Assembly (NCBI RefSeq): GCF_017589465.1
Contig: NZ_JAELYA010000002.1
Location: 620,001-684,000, forward strand
DNA length: 64,000 nt
Source of the DNA: Pseudomonas schmalbachii
Lineage (GTDB): Bacteria; Pseudomonadota; Gammaproteobacteria; Pseudomonadales; Pseudomonadaceae
Direction: 5' to 3'
Part shown: in pieces, positions 21,295 through 31,709 of the stretch
Numbering within the stretch: position 1 is the first letter of the stretch
Layout of the letters: every line of letters begins with the position of its first letter
The notes under the pieces: model-generated
Database searches by the model: none
Told to the model about the DNA's origin: nothing
What the model saw: only the letters and a program-made list of their open reading frames with translations
Translations under genes and position numbers: made by a program

Positions 21295-21573
21295 TTACAG
21301 CACCATGTGCACGCGCCCGGTGGCGCGCAGGTCGTTGTGGATGTTCTGCAACTGGTCGACACCGGTGGCGGTGATCAGCACCTGCACGGACAGGAAGCGG
21401 CCGTTGCGGCTGTCGCGAATGGTGACGGTGGTACTGTCGAAGTCGGGCGCGTGGCGCTGGATGATCTCGATCACCATGTCGGAGAAGCCGTCGCCGGCAT
21501 CGCCGATCACCTTGATCGGATAGCGTTCGCAGGGGAATTCGATTTTCGGGGGTTGAGCTTCGGTATCGGTCAT
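21295..21573 (-). CDS. ybeD: DUF493 protein YbeD
   Basis: 92-aa ACT-like (ferredoxin-fold) protein: [33 protein letters not shown] followed by [23 protein letters not shown]. The family is almost always beside lipB; a link to lipoate metabolism or regulation is suspected but not proven. It abuts lipB and lies 71 bp after dacC. Confidence 0.9.
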   Translation of the reverse strand: MTDTEAQPPKIEFPCERYPIKVIGDAGDGFSDMVIEIIQRHAPDFDSTTVTIRDSRNGRFLSVQVLITATGVDQLQNIHNDLRATGRVHMVL

Positions 21574-21644
21574 GGCTGCGGCAGACTCGTGGCCCGCATC
21601 AGGAAGAACGCCCCGGGTCGGGGCATTCTGGGTGGAACAGAGGG

Positions 21645-22805
21645 TCAGTTGAACAGACCGTAGAAGAATAGACGGATGCTATCCCACATGCGACGGAAGA
21701 AGCCACCTTCCTCGACCGCATTGAGGGCGACCAGATCGGAGGTACGCACGACCTTGTCGTCCAGCTTCACCTCGACCTTGCCGATCACCTGGCCCTGCTG
21801 GATCGGCGCCATCAGTTGCGGTTCGAGGACCATGCTGGCCTGCAGCTTCTTCAGCTGGCCGCGCGGTACGGTCATGGTCAGGTCTTCGGCCAGGCCGGCC
21901 TTCACTTCCGATTCAGAACCCTTCCACACCAGCGACTTGGTCAGCTCGGTGCCCTTCTTGTAGAAGGTCTGCGATTCGAAGAAGCGGAAACCGTAGGTCA
22001 GCAGCTTCTGGGTTTCGGCGGCGCGGGCCTGTTCGCTGTTGGTGCCGAACACCACGGCGATCATGCGCTGGCCGTCACGTACGGCGGAAGCCACCAGGCA
22101 GTAGCCGGCCTCTTCGGTGTGGCCGGTCTTCAGGCCGTCGACGGTCTTGTCGCGCCACAGCAGCAGGTTGCGGTTCGGCTGCTTGATGTTGTTCCAGAGG
22201 AATTCCTTCTGCGCATAGATCGCATAGTGCTTCGGCTCGCCGTAGATGATGGCGCGGGCCAGGGTGGCCATGTCGCGCGCCGACGAGTAGTGGTCCGGGT
22301 TGGGCAGACCGGTAGCGTCCATGAAGTGGCTGTTGGTCAGGCCCAGCTTCTGCGCGGTGGTGTTCATCATGTCGGCGAAGGCGTCTTCGCTGCCGGCGAT
22401 GTGCTCGGCCAGGGCCACGCTGGCGTCGTTGCCGGACTGGATGATGATGCCGTGCAGCAGGTCGCTCACCGAAACCTGGGTGCCGACCTGGATGAACATG
22501 CGCGAACCGCCGGTGCGCCAGGCGTGCTCGCTGACGGTGACCTGGTCGGTTTCCTTGATGTTGCCCGACTCGATCTCCTTGGTGGCGATGTAGGCGGTCA
22601 TCAGCTTGGTCAGGCTGGCCGGCGGCAGGCGCTCGTCGGCGTTGTTCTCGATCAGGACCTGGCCGCTGGCGCCGTCCATCAGCACGAAGGCCTTGGCCGC
22701 CAGTTGCGGCGGGGCCGGGACCATGGTTTCGGCCGCCCAGCCGGCCATCGGGGTGGCGAGCAGGACAAGCAGTGACAGGCGTTTGGCAAAGGTGGTGATG
22801 TTCAT
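21645..22805 (-). CDS. dacC: D-alanyl-D-alanine carboxypeptidase (PBP5/6)
   Basis: Periplasmic, inner-membrane-anchored peptidoglycan carboxypeptidase. 386 aa with a signal peptide (to about residue 24), the SxxK motif S64-K67 (PPASLTKLM), SGN in [11 protein letters not shown] and KTG in [18 protein letters not shown]5_C beta domain follows, and the C-terminal amphipathic helix ([18 protein letters not shown]) is the usual membrane anchor. It sits among the shape genes rlpA, mltB, rodA and mrdA. Confidence 0.95.
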   Translation of the reverse strand: MNITTFAKRLSLLVLLATPMAGWAAETMVPAPPQLAAKAFVLMDGASGQVLIENNADERLPPASLTKLMTAYIATKEIESGNIKETDQVTVSEHAWRTGGSRMFIQVGTQVSVSDLLHGIIIQSGNDASVALAEHIAGSEDAFADMMNTTAQKLGLTNSHFMDATGLPNPDHYSSARDMATLARAIIYGEPKHYAIYAQKEFLWNNIKQPNRNLLLWRDKTVDGLKTGHTEEAGYCLVASAVRDGQRMIAVVFGTNSEQARAAETQKLLTYGFRFFESQTFYKKGTELTKSLVWKGSESEVKAGLAEDLTMTVPRGQLKKLQASMVLEPQLMAPIQQGQVIGKVEVKLDDKVVRTSDLVALNAVEEGGFFRRMWDSIRLFFYGLFN

Positions 22806-22904
22806 CCGTCTCTCGGGGGTCGCTATCTAATGGTCAATTGATCCCTTGCGGGAAATCTCTTCGGCATCGGTTGTGCCGTCATTTCTTTCCAGGGCAGCCC
22901 GGTT

Positions 22905-23936
22905 TCACTCCGGACGCACCAGGGTGGGTTGTCCCAGGTTCGCCACACGGATGTTGTCCTGCATCCGGCTCGCCTCAGCCTGCGTCTCGATCGGCCCCAG
23001 GCGCACCCGGTGCAGGGTCTGCTGGTTGCGAACGACCGAGCTGATGAAGACCTGGGCTCCGGTCAGGCTGGCCAGCTTCGCCTTGAGCAGCTCCGCAGCG
23101 TCCGGATTGGCGAATGCACCCACCTGGAGATACAGGCCATCGGCTGGTAATGAAGCGTTTTTTTTTGCGTCGATCTGCACCGGCGCCACGGGCGCTGCGT
23201 GCTGTGCCGGCGGCGGGGTGTAGACCTCGATCGGCTGGGCCATGGCAACCGCCTGCGGCTGTGCGCTCGCCGCGGGCTGCTGCGGCGCCATCTTCGGCGG
23301 CGCCAGCATCATCGGCATCGAGCGGCCCTGCTGGGCCCACCAGCGTTGCGGGTCGATCCCCTCGACCTTGACCCGGGCGGTGCCGGATTCGGCGTAGCCG
23401 AGCTTCTTCGCCGCGGCGAAGGACAGATCGATGACCCGGTCGGAATAGAACGGCCCGCGGTCGTTGACCCGCACGATCACGTTCCGGCCGTTGTCCAGGT
23501 TGGTCACCCGCACATAGCTCGGCAGCGGCAGCGTCTTGTGCGCGGCGGTCATGCCGTAGAGGTCGTACATCTCACCGTTGGCGGTGGCCTGGCCGTGGAA
23601 CTTGGTGCCGTACCAGGAGGCGGTGCCGACCACGCTGTAGGTACCCGATTCGTTCAGCGGGTAATAGGTCTTGCCCAGCACCGTGTACGGGTTGTTCTTG
23701 AACGGGCCGTTATGCGGCATCGGCACCGCGTCGGGAATCCGCGACACGTCCACATCCCACCACGGCGCTCCGTCGCGATGCGGGCGATTGTAGTCGGTCG
23801 GACCGGACAGGCCGCCGCCCGTGGTGGGCTGCGGTTGCGGTGCACGGCTGCTGGTGCAGCTGGCGAGCAGCGCCGCGGTCAGGCCGAAACAGCACAGCGC
23901 GGGCCAGAATCCCTTGTTGCTCAGTCGCTTGCTCAA
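22905..23936 (-). CDS. rlpA: Septal ring lytic transglycosylase RlpA
   Basis: Outer-membrane lipoprotein that cleaves naked glycan strands at the septum. 343 aa: lipobox LLASC after a signal peptide, DPBB_1 domain about 100-195 (GTASWYGTKFHGQATANGE, VRVNDRGPFYSDRVIDLS), a Pro/Gln/Ala linker, and a C-terminal SPOR domain (about 262-340: GLYLQVGAFANPDAAE) that binds denuded glycan. The ATG overlaps the mltB stop by 4 bp. Confidence 0.95.
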   Translation of the reverse strand: MSKRLSNKGFWPALCCFGLTAALLASCTSSRAPQPQPTTGGGLSGPTDYNRPHRDGAPWWDVDVSRIPDAVPMPHNGPFKNNPYTVLGKTYYPLNESGTYSVVGTASWYGTKFHGQATANGEMYDLYGMTAAHKTLPLPSYVRVTNLDNGRNVIVRVNDRGPFYSDRVIDLSFAAAKKLGYAESGTARVKVEGIDPQRWWAQQGRSMPMMLAPPKMAPQQPAASAQPQAVAMAQPIEVYTPPPAQHAAPVAPVQIDAKKNASLPADGLYLQVGAFANPDAAELLKAKLASLTGAQVFISSVVRNQQTLHRVRLGPIETQAEASRMQDNIRVANLGQPTLVRPE

Positions 23937-24943
23937 TGGACACCTCGCGCACGGGCGATTTCGCCGGCCAGCTGATGGACTGCCATGGCGTACATGGCGC
24001 TGCGATTGTAACGGGTGATCACATAGAAGTTGGGCAAACCGACCCAGTATTCCGTCCCCTGGTCGCCCTCGAAGCGGATCGCGGTGACCATCAGGTCATC
24101 GCGCAGCACGTCCTGGGTGCGCCAGCCCTGGGTGCGCAGCTGGCCGAGATTCATCTGCGGGTCCAGTCCCTGGGTCAGCGCCTCTTCGGCGTTCGGCTTG
24201 CCCAGTTCGGCACGGGACACCACCGGCTCGCCGGTCTGCCAGCCATGCTGCTTGAAGTAGCTGGCGACGCTGCCGATGGCATCGTCCGGGTCGTTCCAGA
24301 TATTGATGTGGCCGTCGCCGTCGAAATCCACCGCGTAGGCGCGGAAGCTGCTCGGCATGAACTGCGGCAGCCCCATGGCGCCGGCATAGGAGCCGGTCAG
24401 GCTGAGCGGATCGACCTGCTGCTCGCGGGCCAGCAGGAGGAACTGCTTGAGTTCCTTGCGGAAGAAGTCGGCGCGCGGCGGATAGTCGAAGCCGAGGGTG
24501 GACAGCGCGTCCATCACCCGGAAACCACCGGTGTTGCGGCCGAAGAAGGTCTCGACGCCGATGATCGAAACGATGTACTGCGCCGGCACGCCGTATTCCT
24601 TCTCGGCACGCGCCAGCACTTCGGCGTGCTGGTTCCAGAACTCCACACCGCGCTTGATGCGCGCGTCGGTGACGAAGATCGGCCGGTATTCCTTCCACGA
24701 CTTGACCCGTTCGGCCGGGCGGGAAATGGCATCGAGGATCGACTGCTTGCGCTCGACGTCGCGGAACAGCGCGATCAGCTGCTCGCCGGCGAAGCCATAG
24801 TCGCGGGTCATCTCGCTGACGAACTCCGCCACCTGCGGCGAGCCATCGTAGTCGCCAGCCTGAGCGGCGCCGGAAATGCCGATCGCCCCTGCAAGCCCGA
24901 CCCAATGGACGCCCCTGGCCGCCCATGCGCGCAGTAATTGCAT
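23933..24943 (-). CDS. mltB: Membrane-bound/soluble lytic transglycosylase B (SltB1/MltB)
   Basis: GH103 lytic transglycosylase, 336 aa from MQLLRAWAARG; a GTG four codons upstream is also possible. Signal peptide ends near GAAQA with no lipobox, so the product is periplasmic. The catalytic Glu is in VSIIGVETFFGRNTGG; the family block AMGLPQFMPSSFRAYAVDFDGDG is intact. The end overlaps rlpA, so two glycan-cleaving enzymes are made from one transcript together with rodA and mrdA. Confidence 0.94.
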   Translation of the reverse strand: MQLLRAWAARGVHWVGLAGAIGISGAAQAGDYDGSPQVAEFVSEMTRDYGFAGEQLIALFRDVERKQSILDAISRPAERVKSWKEYRPIFVTDARIKRGVEFWNQHAEVLARAEKEYGVPAQYIVSIIGVETFFGRNTGGFRVMDALSTLGFDYPPRADFFRKELKQFLLLAREQQVDPLSLTGSYAGAMGLPQFMPSSFRAYAVDFDGDGHINIWNDPDDAIGSVASYFKQHGWQTGEPVVSRAELGKPNAEEALTQGLDPQMNLGQLRTQGWRTQDVLRDDLMVTAIRFEGDQGTEYWVGLPNFYVITRYNRSAMYAMAVHQLAGEIARARGVH

Positions 24944-24963
24944 TCCTTTTTTCACTCTTGGTC

Positions 24964-26115
24964 TCAAACCTGGGCAATCCACTTCCGATGGGTATGGATC
25001 GACATCAAAACCCCGAACCCTGACATCAGGGTTACCAGCGAAGTTCCGCCGTAACTAATGAAGGGCAGCGGCACGCCCACCACTGGCAACAGGCCGCTGA
25101 CCATACCGATATTGACGAATACGTATACGAAGAAGGTCATGGTGATGCTGCCGGCCAGCAGTTTGCCGAACAGCGTCTGCGCCTGGGTGGTGATCACCAG
25201 GCCGCGACAGATCACCAGCAGGTAGAGCACCAGCAGCAGGCACACCCCGACCATGCCGAACTCTTCGCCGAGCACGGCAATGATAAAGTCCGTGTGGCTT
25301 TCCGGCAAAAAATCCAGATGCGACTGGGTGCCGAGCAGCCAGCCCTTGCCGAACACGCCGCCGGAGCCGATCGCCGCCTTCGACTGGATGATGTTCCAGC
25401 CGGTGCCCAGCGGGTCGCTTTCCGGATCGAGGAAGGTCAGCACGCGCTGCTTCTGGTAGTCGTGCATGACGAAGAACCACATCGCCACGGCCACCGGCAC
25501 CGCCGCCGACACCGCCATGATGATCCAGCGCCAGCGCAGGCCGCCGACGAACAGCACGAAGGCGCCGGAGGCGAGCACCAGCATCGCCGTACCGAGGTCC
25601 GGCTGCTTGAGGATCAGCACGAACGGCACCACGATCATCGCCAGGCTCACCAGGCTGTGCTTGAGCCCCGGCGGCAGGCTGCGCTTGGACAGGTACCAGG
25701 CGATGGTCATCGGCATCAGCAGCTTCATGAACTCCGCCGGCTGGAAGCGGATCACCCCGGGGATGTTGATCCAGCGCGTCGCGCCCATGGCGTTGTGGCC
25801 CATCACGTCGACCACCACCAGCAGGGCCACGCCGATCAGATAGCCGAGCGGCACCCAGCGCGCCATGAAGCGCGGTTCGAGCTGGGCGATGACGATCATC
25901 ATCACCAGTCCCAGGCCGAAGGAAGTCGCCTGCTTTAACAGCAGGTCCCAACTCTTGCCGCTGGCGGAATAGAGGACGAACAGGCCGACCGCGCCGAGGG
26001 TCACCAGCAACAGCAGCATCAGGCCGTCGATGTGCAGGCGCTGCAGCAGGCTGGCACGGCGGCGCATCACGTCCTCGTTGGACAGGGTGCGGTCGAAATT
26101 GCTGCTCATGTTCAT
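24964..26115 (-). CDS. rodA: Rod-shape peptidoglycan glycosyltransferase RodA
   Basis: SEDS-family glycosyltransferase polymerising lipid II in the elongasome with PBP2. From MNMSSNFDRTL it is 383 aa with about ten membrane helices. SEDS motifs include FQPAEFMKLLMPMT, the DLGTAM motif (KQPDLGTAMLVLASG) and the C-terminal VGVPLPFISYGGTSL. The ATG overlaps the mrdA stop by 4 bp (ATGA), the usual coupling of the PBP2-RodA pair. Confidence 0.96.
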   Translation of the reverse strand: MNMSSNFDRTLSNEDVMRRRASLLQRLHIDGLMLLLLVTLGAVGLFVLYSASGKSWDLLLKQATSFGLGLVMMIVIAQLEPRFMARWVPLGYLIGVALLVVVDVMGHNAMGATRWINIPGVIRFQPAEFMKLLMPMTIAWYLSKRSLPPGLKHSLVSLAMIVVPFVLILKQPDLGTAMLVLASGAFVLFVGGLRWRWIIMAVSAAVPVAVAMWFFVMHDYQKQRVLTFLDPESDPLGTGWNIIQSKAAIGSGGVFGKGWLLGTQSHLDFLPESHTDFIIAVLGEEFGMVGVCLLLVLYLLVICRGLVITTQAQTLFGKLLAGSITMTFFVYVFVNIGMVSGLLPVVGVPLPFISYGGTSLVTLMSGFGVLMSIHTHRKWIAQV

Positions 26116-28004
26116 GGTTTGGCACCCTCTGCCACCTGGGCCGGGGGCGCAAATTCGGGCTTGAGCCTGCCCTGCTCGTCGAGCAGCCAGGCATCGGCCA
26201 CCTGCTTGAGGATCGGCGCGGCGACGCCGGAGCCGGACTCGCCGTTCTCCACCATCACCGAGATGGCGATCTGCGGGTTGTCGGCCGGAGCGAAGCCGAC
26301 GAACAGCGCGTGGTCGCGATGCCGTTCGAGCAGCTTGGAGCGGTCGTAGCGCTCGCCCTGGCGGATCGCCACCACCTGCGCGGTACCGCTCTTGCCGGCG
26401 ATGCGATAGAGCGAACCGGCGCCGACCTTGTGCGCAGTGCCGCGGGTATTGTGCACGACCTGCTGCATATCGCTGTCGATCCGCTCCCAATTGTTCTGAT
26501 CGCGCAGGACGATATCCGGCATCGGATTGGGGTCGACCGGCGGCTGGCCGTCGATGGTCTTGGCCAGGTGCGGGCGAATCCACTTGCCGTGGTTGGCGAT
26601 CAGCGCGGTCATCTGCGCCAGCTGCAGCGGCGTCGACTGCATGTAGCCCTGGCCGATACCAAGGATCAGCGTCTCGCCGGGGAACCAGGCCTGGCGGCGC
26701 AGCGCGCGCTTCCACTCGCGCGACGGCATCAGCCCGTCCGCCTCGCCGAACATGTCCAGCGACACCCGCTGACCGAAGCCGAAGCGGCTCATGTAGTCAT
26801 GCAGGCGGTCGATGCCGAGCTTGTGGGCAAGGTCGTAGAAGTAGGTATCGTTGGAGCGCATGATCGCCAGCTCCAGGTTCACCCAGCCCTCGCCGGAGCG
26901 GTTCCAGTTGCGGTACTTGTGATCGTAGTTGGGCAGTTGGTAATAGCCGGGGTCGTAGACCCGCGAGGACGGCGTGACCACCCCGGCGTCCAGGCCGGCC
27001 AGCGCCACCGCCGGCTTCACCGTCGAGCCCGGCGGGTACAGGCCGCGCAGCACGCGGTTGTACAGCGGGCGGTCGATGGAATCGCGCAGCGCGGCGTAAG
27101 CCTTGAAACTGATACCGGTGACGAACAGGTTGGGGTCATAGCTCGGCTGGCTGACCATCGCCAGCACATCGCCGGTGGACGGCTCGATCGCCACGATGGC
27201 GCCGCGCCGGCCGGCCATCGCCTCCTCGGCCTTGGCCTGCAGCCTGCTGTCGATGCTCAGCACGATGTCCTTGCCGGAAACCGGCTCGGTGCGCTTGAGC
27301 ACGCGCAGCACGCGGCCGCGGGCGTTGGTCTCGACTTCCTCGTAGCCGACGGTGCCGTGCAGTTCGTCCTCGTAGAACTTCTCGACGCCGGTCTTGCCGA
27401 TGTGGTGGGTGCCGGAATAGGCCACCGGGTCGAGCTTCTTCAGTTCCTGCTCGTTGATCCGCCCGACGTAGCCGACCGAGTGGGCGAAATGCTCGCCCAT
27501 CGGGTAGTGGCGGACGAACTGCGCGGTCACGTCGACGCCCGGCAGGCGGTACTGGTTCACCGCGATGCGGGCGATCTGCTCCTCGGACAGCTCGAACATG
27601 ATCGGCACCGGTTCGAACGGCCGGCGCCCCTGCTTCATGCGCTTCTGGAAGATCGCCCGGTCTTCCTCGGTCAGGCCGAGGATTTCCACCAGCGTCTGCA
27701 TCACCTGTTCGAGGTTCTCGGTACGCTCGCGGGTGACGGTCAGACTGAAACTTGGCCGGTTATCGGCGATGATCACCCCGTTTCTGTCGAAGATCAGCCC
27801 ACGGCTCGGCGGAATCGGCTGCACGTGCACGCGGTTGTTCTCGGACAGGGTCGAGTGGTAGTCGTACTGCGTGACCTGCAGGTGGTACATGCGCGCCACC
27901 AGCACCAGCGCGAGAAGGACGATAGCCACCGCACCGACGATGACCCGGCTGCGAACCTGTCGCGCGTCCTTCTCGTGGTCTTTCAGTTGGATCGGCTGCG
28001 GCAT
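26112..28004 (-). CDS. mrdA: Penicillin-binding protein 2
   Basis: Monofunctional class B transpeptidase of the elongasome, working with RodA. 630 aa: one N-terminal membrane helix (about 20-42), PBP dimerisation domain (about 65-235), and transpeptidase domain with SxxK in LYPPGSTVKPAVALAGL, SND in IMRSNDTYFYDLA and KSG in IAGKSGTAQVVAIRQ. Its C-terminus QVAEGAKP ends in the rodA overlap. It lies 20 bp after rlmH. Confidence 0.96.
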   Translation of the reverse strand: MPQPIQLKDHEKDARQVRSRVIVGAVAIVLLALVLVARMYHLQVTQYDYHSTLSENNRVHVQPIPPSRGLIFDRNGVIIADNRPSFSLTVTRERTENLEQVMQTLVEILGLTEEDRAIFQKRMKQGRRPFEPVPIMFELSEEQIARIAVNQYRLPGVDVTAQFVRHYPMGEHFAHSVGYVGRINEQELKKLDPVAYSGTHHIGKTGVEKFYEDELHGTVGYEEVETNARGRVLRVLKRTEPVSGKDIVLSIDSRLQAKAEEAMAGRRGAIVAIEPSTGDVLAMVSQPSYDPNLFVTGISFKAYAALRDSIDRPLYNRVLRGLYPPGSTVKPAVALAGLDAGVVTPSSRVYDPGYYQLPNYDHKYRNWNRSGEGWVNLELAIMRSNDTYFYDLAHKLGIDRLHDYMSRFGFGQRVSLDMFGEADGLMPSREWKRALRRQAWFPGETLILGIGQGYMQSTPLQLAQMTALIANHGKWIRPHLAKTIDGQPPVDPNPMPDIVLRDQNNWERIDSDMQQVVHNTRGTAHKVGAGSLYRIAGKSGTAQVVAIRQGERYDRSKLLERHRDHALFVGFAPADNPQIAISVMVENGESGSGVAAPILKQVADAWLLDEQGRLKPEFAPPAQVAEGAKP

Positions 28005-28024
28005 CTGCGCGGAACGACTCGTGA

Positions 28025-28492
28025 CTACTTGTGATAGGGATGGCCGGACAGCACGGTCCAGGCCCGGTAGATCTGCTCACCGACCAGGATCCGTACCAGC
28101 GGATGCGGCAGGGTCAGCGGCGACAGCGACCAGCGCTGCTCGCTGCGCGCGCAGACTTCCGGCGCCAGCCCTTCGGGGCCGCCCACCATCAGGTTGACGG
28201 TGCGCGCGTCGAGGCGCCAGCGGTCCAGCTCCTTCGCCAGTTGCTCGGTGCTCCAGGGGCGTCCTTCGACCTCCAGGGTCACCACGCGTTCGCCGGGCTG
28301 CACCCTGGCCAGCATCGCCTCGCCCTCCTGACGGATCAGGCGGGCGACATCGGCGTTCTTGCCGCGGGTGTTCAGCGGGATCTCCACCAGCTCCAGGGAC
28401 AGCTCGGAAGGCAGGCGCTTGACGTACTCCTGCCAGCCTTCCTCGACCCAGCGCGGCATGCGCGAACCGACGGCGATCAGACGCAGACGCAC
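28025..28492 (-). CDS. rlmH: 23S rRNA pseudouridine1915 N3-methyltransferase RlmH
   Basis: SPOUT-family methyltransferase acting on m3Psi1915 in helix 69 of assembled 70S ribosomes. The 155-aa length is exact for the family. The knotted SAM-binding region is [20 protein letters not shown] and the C-terminus [24 protein letters not shown] is diagnostic. It is 7 bp after rsfS. Confidence 0.97.
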   Translation of the reverse strand: MRLRLIAVGSRMPRWVEEGWQEYVKRLPSELSLELVEIPLNTRGKNADVARLIRQEGEAMLARVQPGERVVTLEVEGRPWSTEQLAKELDRWRLDARTVNLMVGGPEGLAPEVCARSEQRWSLSPLTLPHPLVRILVGEQIYRAWTVLSGHPYHK

Positions 28493-28499
28493 GGCAGGC

Positions 28500-28853
28500 T
28501 CACTCCTGGCTGTGGTGCGCGCGGCTCTGCTCGGCGCCTTGCCACAGGCGCTCCAGATCGTAGAACTGGCGGGTGGCCGGCTGCATGACGTGGACCACCA
28601 CGTTGCCCAGATCGAGCAGCGCCCATTCGCCGCTGTCCAGACCTTCGCTGCCCAGCGGCTTGACGCCGTTTTCCTTGGCTTTCATCAGCACGTTTTCGGC
28701 CAGCGACTTGACCTGGCGGCTGGAGGTACCGGAGGCGATCACCATCACGTCGGTAACGCTGGTTTTCTCGCGCACGTCGATTGGCAGGATGTCCTGCGCC
28801 TTCAGATCTTCCAGAGCGGCGATGGCCAGCTCGACGAGTTGTTCGGTTTGCAT
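28500..28853 (-). CDS. rsfS: Ribosomal silencing factor RsfS
   Basis: Binds uL14 and blocks subunit joining when nutrients are scarce. From [10 protein letters not shown] (RBS AGAGAG) it is 117 aa; the open frame runs far upstream but overlaps nadD and has no RBS. Family blocks: [23 protein letters not shown] and [20 protein letters not shown]. The last dozen residues form a short charged tail. It follows nadD by 23 bp. Confidence 0.95.
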   Translation of the reverse strand: MQTEQLVELAIAALEDLKAQDILPIDVREKTSVTDVMVIASGTSSRQVKSLAENVLMKAKENGVKPLGSEGLDSGEWALLDLGNVVVHVMQPATRQFYDLERLWQGAEQSRAHHSQE

Positions 28854-28876
28854 GAATGACTCTCTAGTTTCGTAGT

Positions 28877-29527
28877 TCAGTTTGACGCCCGGTAAAGCCC
28901 GTGCGCCTCGATGTAGTTGAGCACCGCGTCCGGCACCAGGAAGCGCACCGAGCGCCCCTGCGCCAGCACGGCGCGGATCTGCGTGGCGGATACCGCCAGC
29001 GGCGTCTGCCAGACGAAGGCGATCTGCCCGCCCGCGCCGCTCAACGCCGCCGGATCGGCCACGCTGCGCGCTGCCAGCAGGTCGCGCAGGGCTTCCGGCG
29101 CTTCGCTGTCGGCATCCGGACGCTGCAGCACGACGATATGGCAGTGCTCCAACAGTTCTTCCCAACGATGCCAGGTTGGCAGCCCGCAGAAGGCATCCCA
29201 GCCGACCAGCAGGTACAGCGGAACCTGCTCACCCAGCTCGCCACGCAGCGATTCGAGGGTGTCGATGGTGTACGACGGCTTGTCGCGGCGCAGTTCGCGA
29301 TCGTCCACCCGCAACGGCTCGACACCCTGCACCGCCAGCTCGACCATCGCCAGCCGCTGCGCAGCGGATACCTGCGGCGTTTCGCGGTGCGGCGGGCGGG
29401 CGCTGGGCAACAGGCGCAGTTCGTCGAGTTCGAGCAGTTCGGCGACCTCCAGCGCGCTGCGCAGGTGGCCGATGTGCACCGGATCGAAGGTGCCGCCGAA
29501 CAGGCCGATGCGCCTGCAGTCTTTCAT
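28877..29527 (-). CDS. nadD: Nicotinate-nucleotide adenylyltransferase NadD
   Basis: Makes deamido-NAD from NaMN and ATP. 216 aa from [21 protein letters not shown], which carries the nucleotidyltransferase [11 protein letters not shown] signature; the reading frame extends 42 nt further into proA but the signature normally sits at the N-terminus. The second motif is in [32 protein letters not shown]. Only 10 bp separate it from proA. Confidence 0.95.
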   Translation of the reverse strand: MKDCRRIGLFGGTFDPVHIGHLRSALEVAELLELDELRLLPSARPPHRETPQVSAAQRLAMVELAVQGVEPLRVDDRELRRDKPSYTIDTLESLRGELGEQVPLYLLVGWDAFCGLPTWHRWEELLEHCHIVVLQRPDADSEAPEALRDLLAARSVADPAALSGAGGQIAFVWQTPLAVSATQIRAVLAQGRSVRFLVPDAVLNYIEAHGLYRASN

Positions 29528-29537
29528 CGGCAAGGGC

Positions 29538-30803
29538 TCAGGCCTGCCCGCGCAGTTGGCCGTCGCCAATCACCACGTACTTCTCGCAGGTCAGGCCTTC
29601 CAGGCCGACCGGGCCGCGTGCGTGCAGCTTGTCGGTGGAAATGCCGATCTCCGCGCCCAGGCCGTACTCGAAGCCGTCGGCGAAGCAGGTCGGAGCGTTG
29701 AGCATCACCGAGCTGGAGTCCACTTCGGCGAGGAAGCGCCGGGCGTGGCCCTGGTGTTCGGTGACGATCGCGTCGGTGTGGTGCGACCCGTAGTGGTTGA
29801 TGTGCTCGATGGCCTGCTCCAGGCCGTCGACCACGCGGATGGAGAGGATCGGCGCGAGGTACTCGGTGCTCCAGTCCTCCTCCGTCGCCGGCAGCGCCTC
29901 GATCACTTCGCGGGTGCGCTCGCAACCGCGCAGTTCCACGCCTTTCTCGCGGTACTGGGCGGCCATCGCCGGCAGGAAGGCGGCAGCCACGGAGGCGTCC
30001 ACCAGCAGGGTTTCCATGGCGCCGCAGATACCGTAGCGGTAGCACTTGGCGTTGAAGGCGATGCTGCGCGCCTTGTCCAGGTCGGCCTGGGCGTCGACGA
30101 ACACGTGGCAGATGCCGTCCAGGTGCTTGATCACCGGTACGCGGGCGTCACGGCTGATGCGCTCGATCAGGCCCTTGCCGCCGCGCGGGACGATCACGTC
30201 GACGAACTCCGGCATGCTGATCAGCGCGCCCACCGCGGCGCGGTCGGTGGTTTCCACCACCTGCACCACGGCAGCCGGCAGGCCGGCGTCGGCCAGGCCC
30301 TTCTGGATGCAGGCGGCAATCGCACGGTTGGAGTGGATCGCCTCGGAGCCGCCACGCAGTATGGTGGCGTTGCCGGACTTCAGGCACAGGCTGGCGGCGT
30401 CGATGGTCACGTTCGGCCGCGACTCGTAGATGATGCCGATCACGCCCAGCGGCACGCGCATCTTGCCGATCTGGATGCCGGACGGACGCGAACTCATGTC
30501 GCGGATCGCACCGACCGGGTCGGGCAGAGTGGCGACCTGGCGCAGGCCCTCGATCATGCTGTCGATGCGCGCCGGAGTCAGCGCCAGACGGTCCAGCAGC
30601 GCTGGCTCCAGGCCATTGGCGCGGCCGGCGGCCAGATCCTTTTCGTTGGCTTCGGTCAGCTGGGCGCGGGCGGCGTCCAGGGCATCGGCGGCGGCCAGCA
30701 GGGCGCGGTTCTTCTGCGCGGTGGTAGCGCGCGCGATGACGCGCGACGCTTCGCGGGCGGCGCGGCCCAGGCGGCTCATATAATCGAGGACGGACTCGGT
30801 CAT
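29538..30803 (-). CDS. proA: Gamma-glutamyl phosphate reductase
   Basis: Second step of proline synthesis: reduces glutamyl 5-phosphate to the semialdehyde with NADPH. The ATG at 30803 gives [18 protein letters not shown] and 421 aa, the standard length. Aldehyde-dehydrogenase-type fold with the catalytic Cys in [13 protein letters not shown] and the [25 protein letters not shown] nucleotide-binding stretch. It heads the long leftward block and is divergent from mpg, with 186 bp between the chosen starts. Confidence 0.96.
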   Translation of the reverse strand: MTESVLDYMSRLGRAAREASRVIARATTAQKNRALLAAADALDAARAQLTEANEKDLAAGRANGLEPALLDRLALTPARIDSMIEGLRQVATLPDPVGAIRDMSSRPSGIQIGKMRVPLGVIGIIYESRPNVTIDAASLCLKSGNATILRGGSEAIHSNRAIAACIQKGLADAGLPAAVVQVVETTDRAAVGALISMPEFVDVIVPRGGKGLIERISRDARVPVIKHLDGICHVFVDAQADLDKARSIAFNAKCYRYGICGAMETLLVDASVAAAFLPAMAAQYREKGVELRGCERTREVIEALPATEEDWSTEYLAPILSIRVVDGLEQAIEHINHYGSHHTDAIVTEHQGHARRFLAEVDSSSVMLNAPTCFADGFEYGLGAEIGISTDKLHARGPVGLEGLTCEKYVVIGDGQLRGQA

Positions 30804-30989
30804 GGGTCTCGGCGTCTGGCGTGAGGGAAATGCGCGATTATAGCGAGCCTGCCCCTGCCCGCCCAGCCACAACAGCCGGCCGGTATGCAAGCGATTCTTA
30901 CCAGGTGCGTCAGCCCCTCAGTAATGACCCGCCCGTTGCACCCGCAGTATCATCCCCGACCGTCACAACTGCCGCGAATGCGCCGTCCC

Positions 30990-31709
30990 ATGCCCCGCGA
31001 TCCCATTCCAGCCCTGCCCTGGCCGGAAGCCAGTCCCCTCCCGGACAGCTTCTTCAACCGCGACGCCATGCAGGTCGCCCGCGAACTGCTGGGCAAGATC
31101 ATCCGCCACCGGCTCGGCGATCTCTGGCTGTCGGCGCGGATCATCGAGACCGAAGCCTATTACCTGGCGGAAAAGGGCAGCCACGCCTCCCTCGGCTATA
31201 CCGAGAAGCGCAAGGCGCTGTTCCTCGACGGCGGGCACATCTATATGTACTACGCGCGCGGCGGCGACTCGCTGAACTTCAGCGCCGGCGGCGCCGGCAA
31301 CGCGGTGCTGATCAAGTCCGGGCATCCCTGGCTGGACCGCGTCTCCGGCGACGATGCGCTGACCTGCATGCAACGCCTGAATCCGGACAGCCGCGGCGCA
31401 GCCCGCCCGAACGGCAAGCTCTGTGCCGGCCAGACCCTGCTGTGCAAGGCACTCGGCCTCAAGGTGCCGGACTGGGATGCCCAGCGCTTCGACCCGCGGC
31501 GGCTGTTCGTCGACGACATCGGCGAACGCCCTTCGCAGGTCATCCAGACCACCCGCCTGGGCATTCCCCATGGCCGCGACGAACACCTGATGTACCGCTT
31601 CGTCGACGCCGCCTTCGCGCCCTTCTGCACACGAAACCCGCTGCGCCGCGGCCAGGTCGAAGGGCAGGATTTCCACATTCTCGGCAGTCAGGACGACATC
31701 CTGCGATGA
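30990..31709 (+). CDS. mpg: 3-methyladenine DNA glycosylase (AAG/Mpg family)
   Basis: Base-excision repair glycosylase removing alkylated purines. From MPRDPIPALPWPEAS it is 239 aa; other ATGs lie 12 nt and more upstream and none has a clear RBS, so the start is uncertain. Family motifs: FNRDAMQVARELLGKIIRH, RIIETEAYY (catalytic Glu and the Tyr region), HIYMYYARGGDSLNF and RLGIPHGRDEHLMYRF. The stop overlaps the next gene by 4 bp/3 bp (ATGA), so the two are coupled. Confidence 0.92.
   Translation: MPRDPIPALPWPEASPLPDSFFNRDAMQVARELLGKIIRHRLGDLWLSARIIETEAYYLAEKGSHASLGYTEKRKALFLDGGHIYMYYARGGDSLNFSAGGAGNAVLIKSGHPWLDRVSGDDALTCMQRLNPDSRGAARPNGKLCAGQTLLCKALGLKVPDWDAQRFDPRRLFVDDIGERPSQVIQTTRLGIPHGRDEHLMYRFVDAAFAPFCTRNPLRRGQVEGQDFHILGSQDDILR

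Noticed and set aside
24964..26715. 583-codon reading of rodA
   Set aside because: The first 200 codons overlap mrdA in another frame; the true start overlaps the mrdA stop as ATGA and gives normal RodA length.
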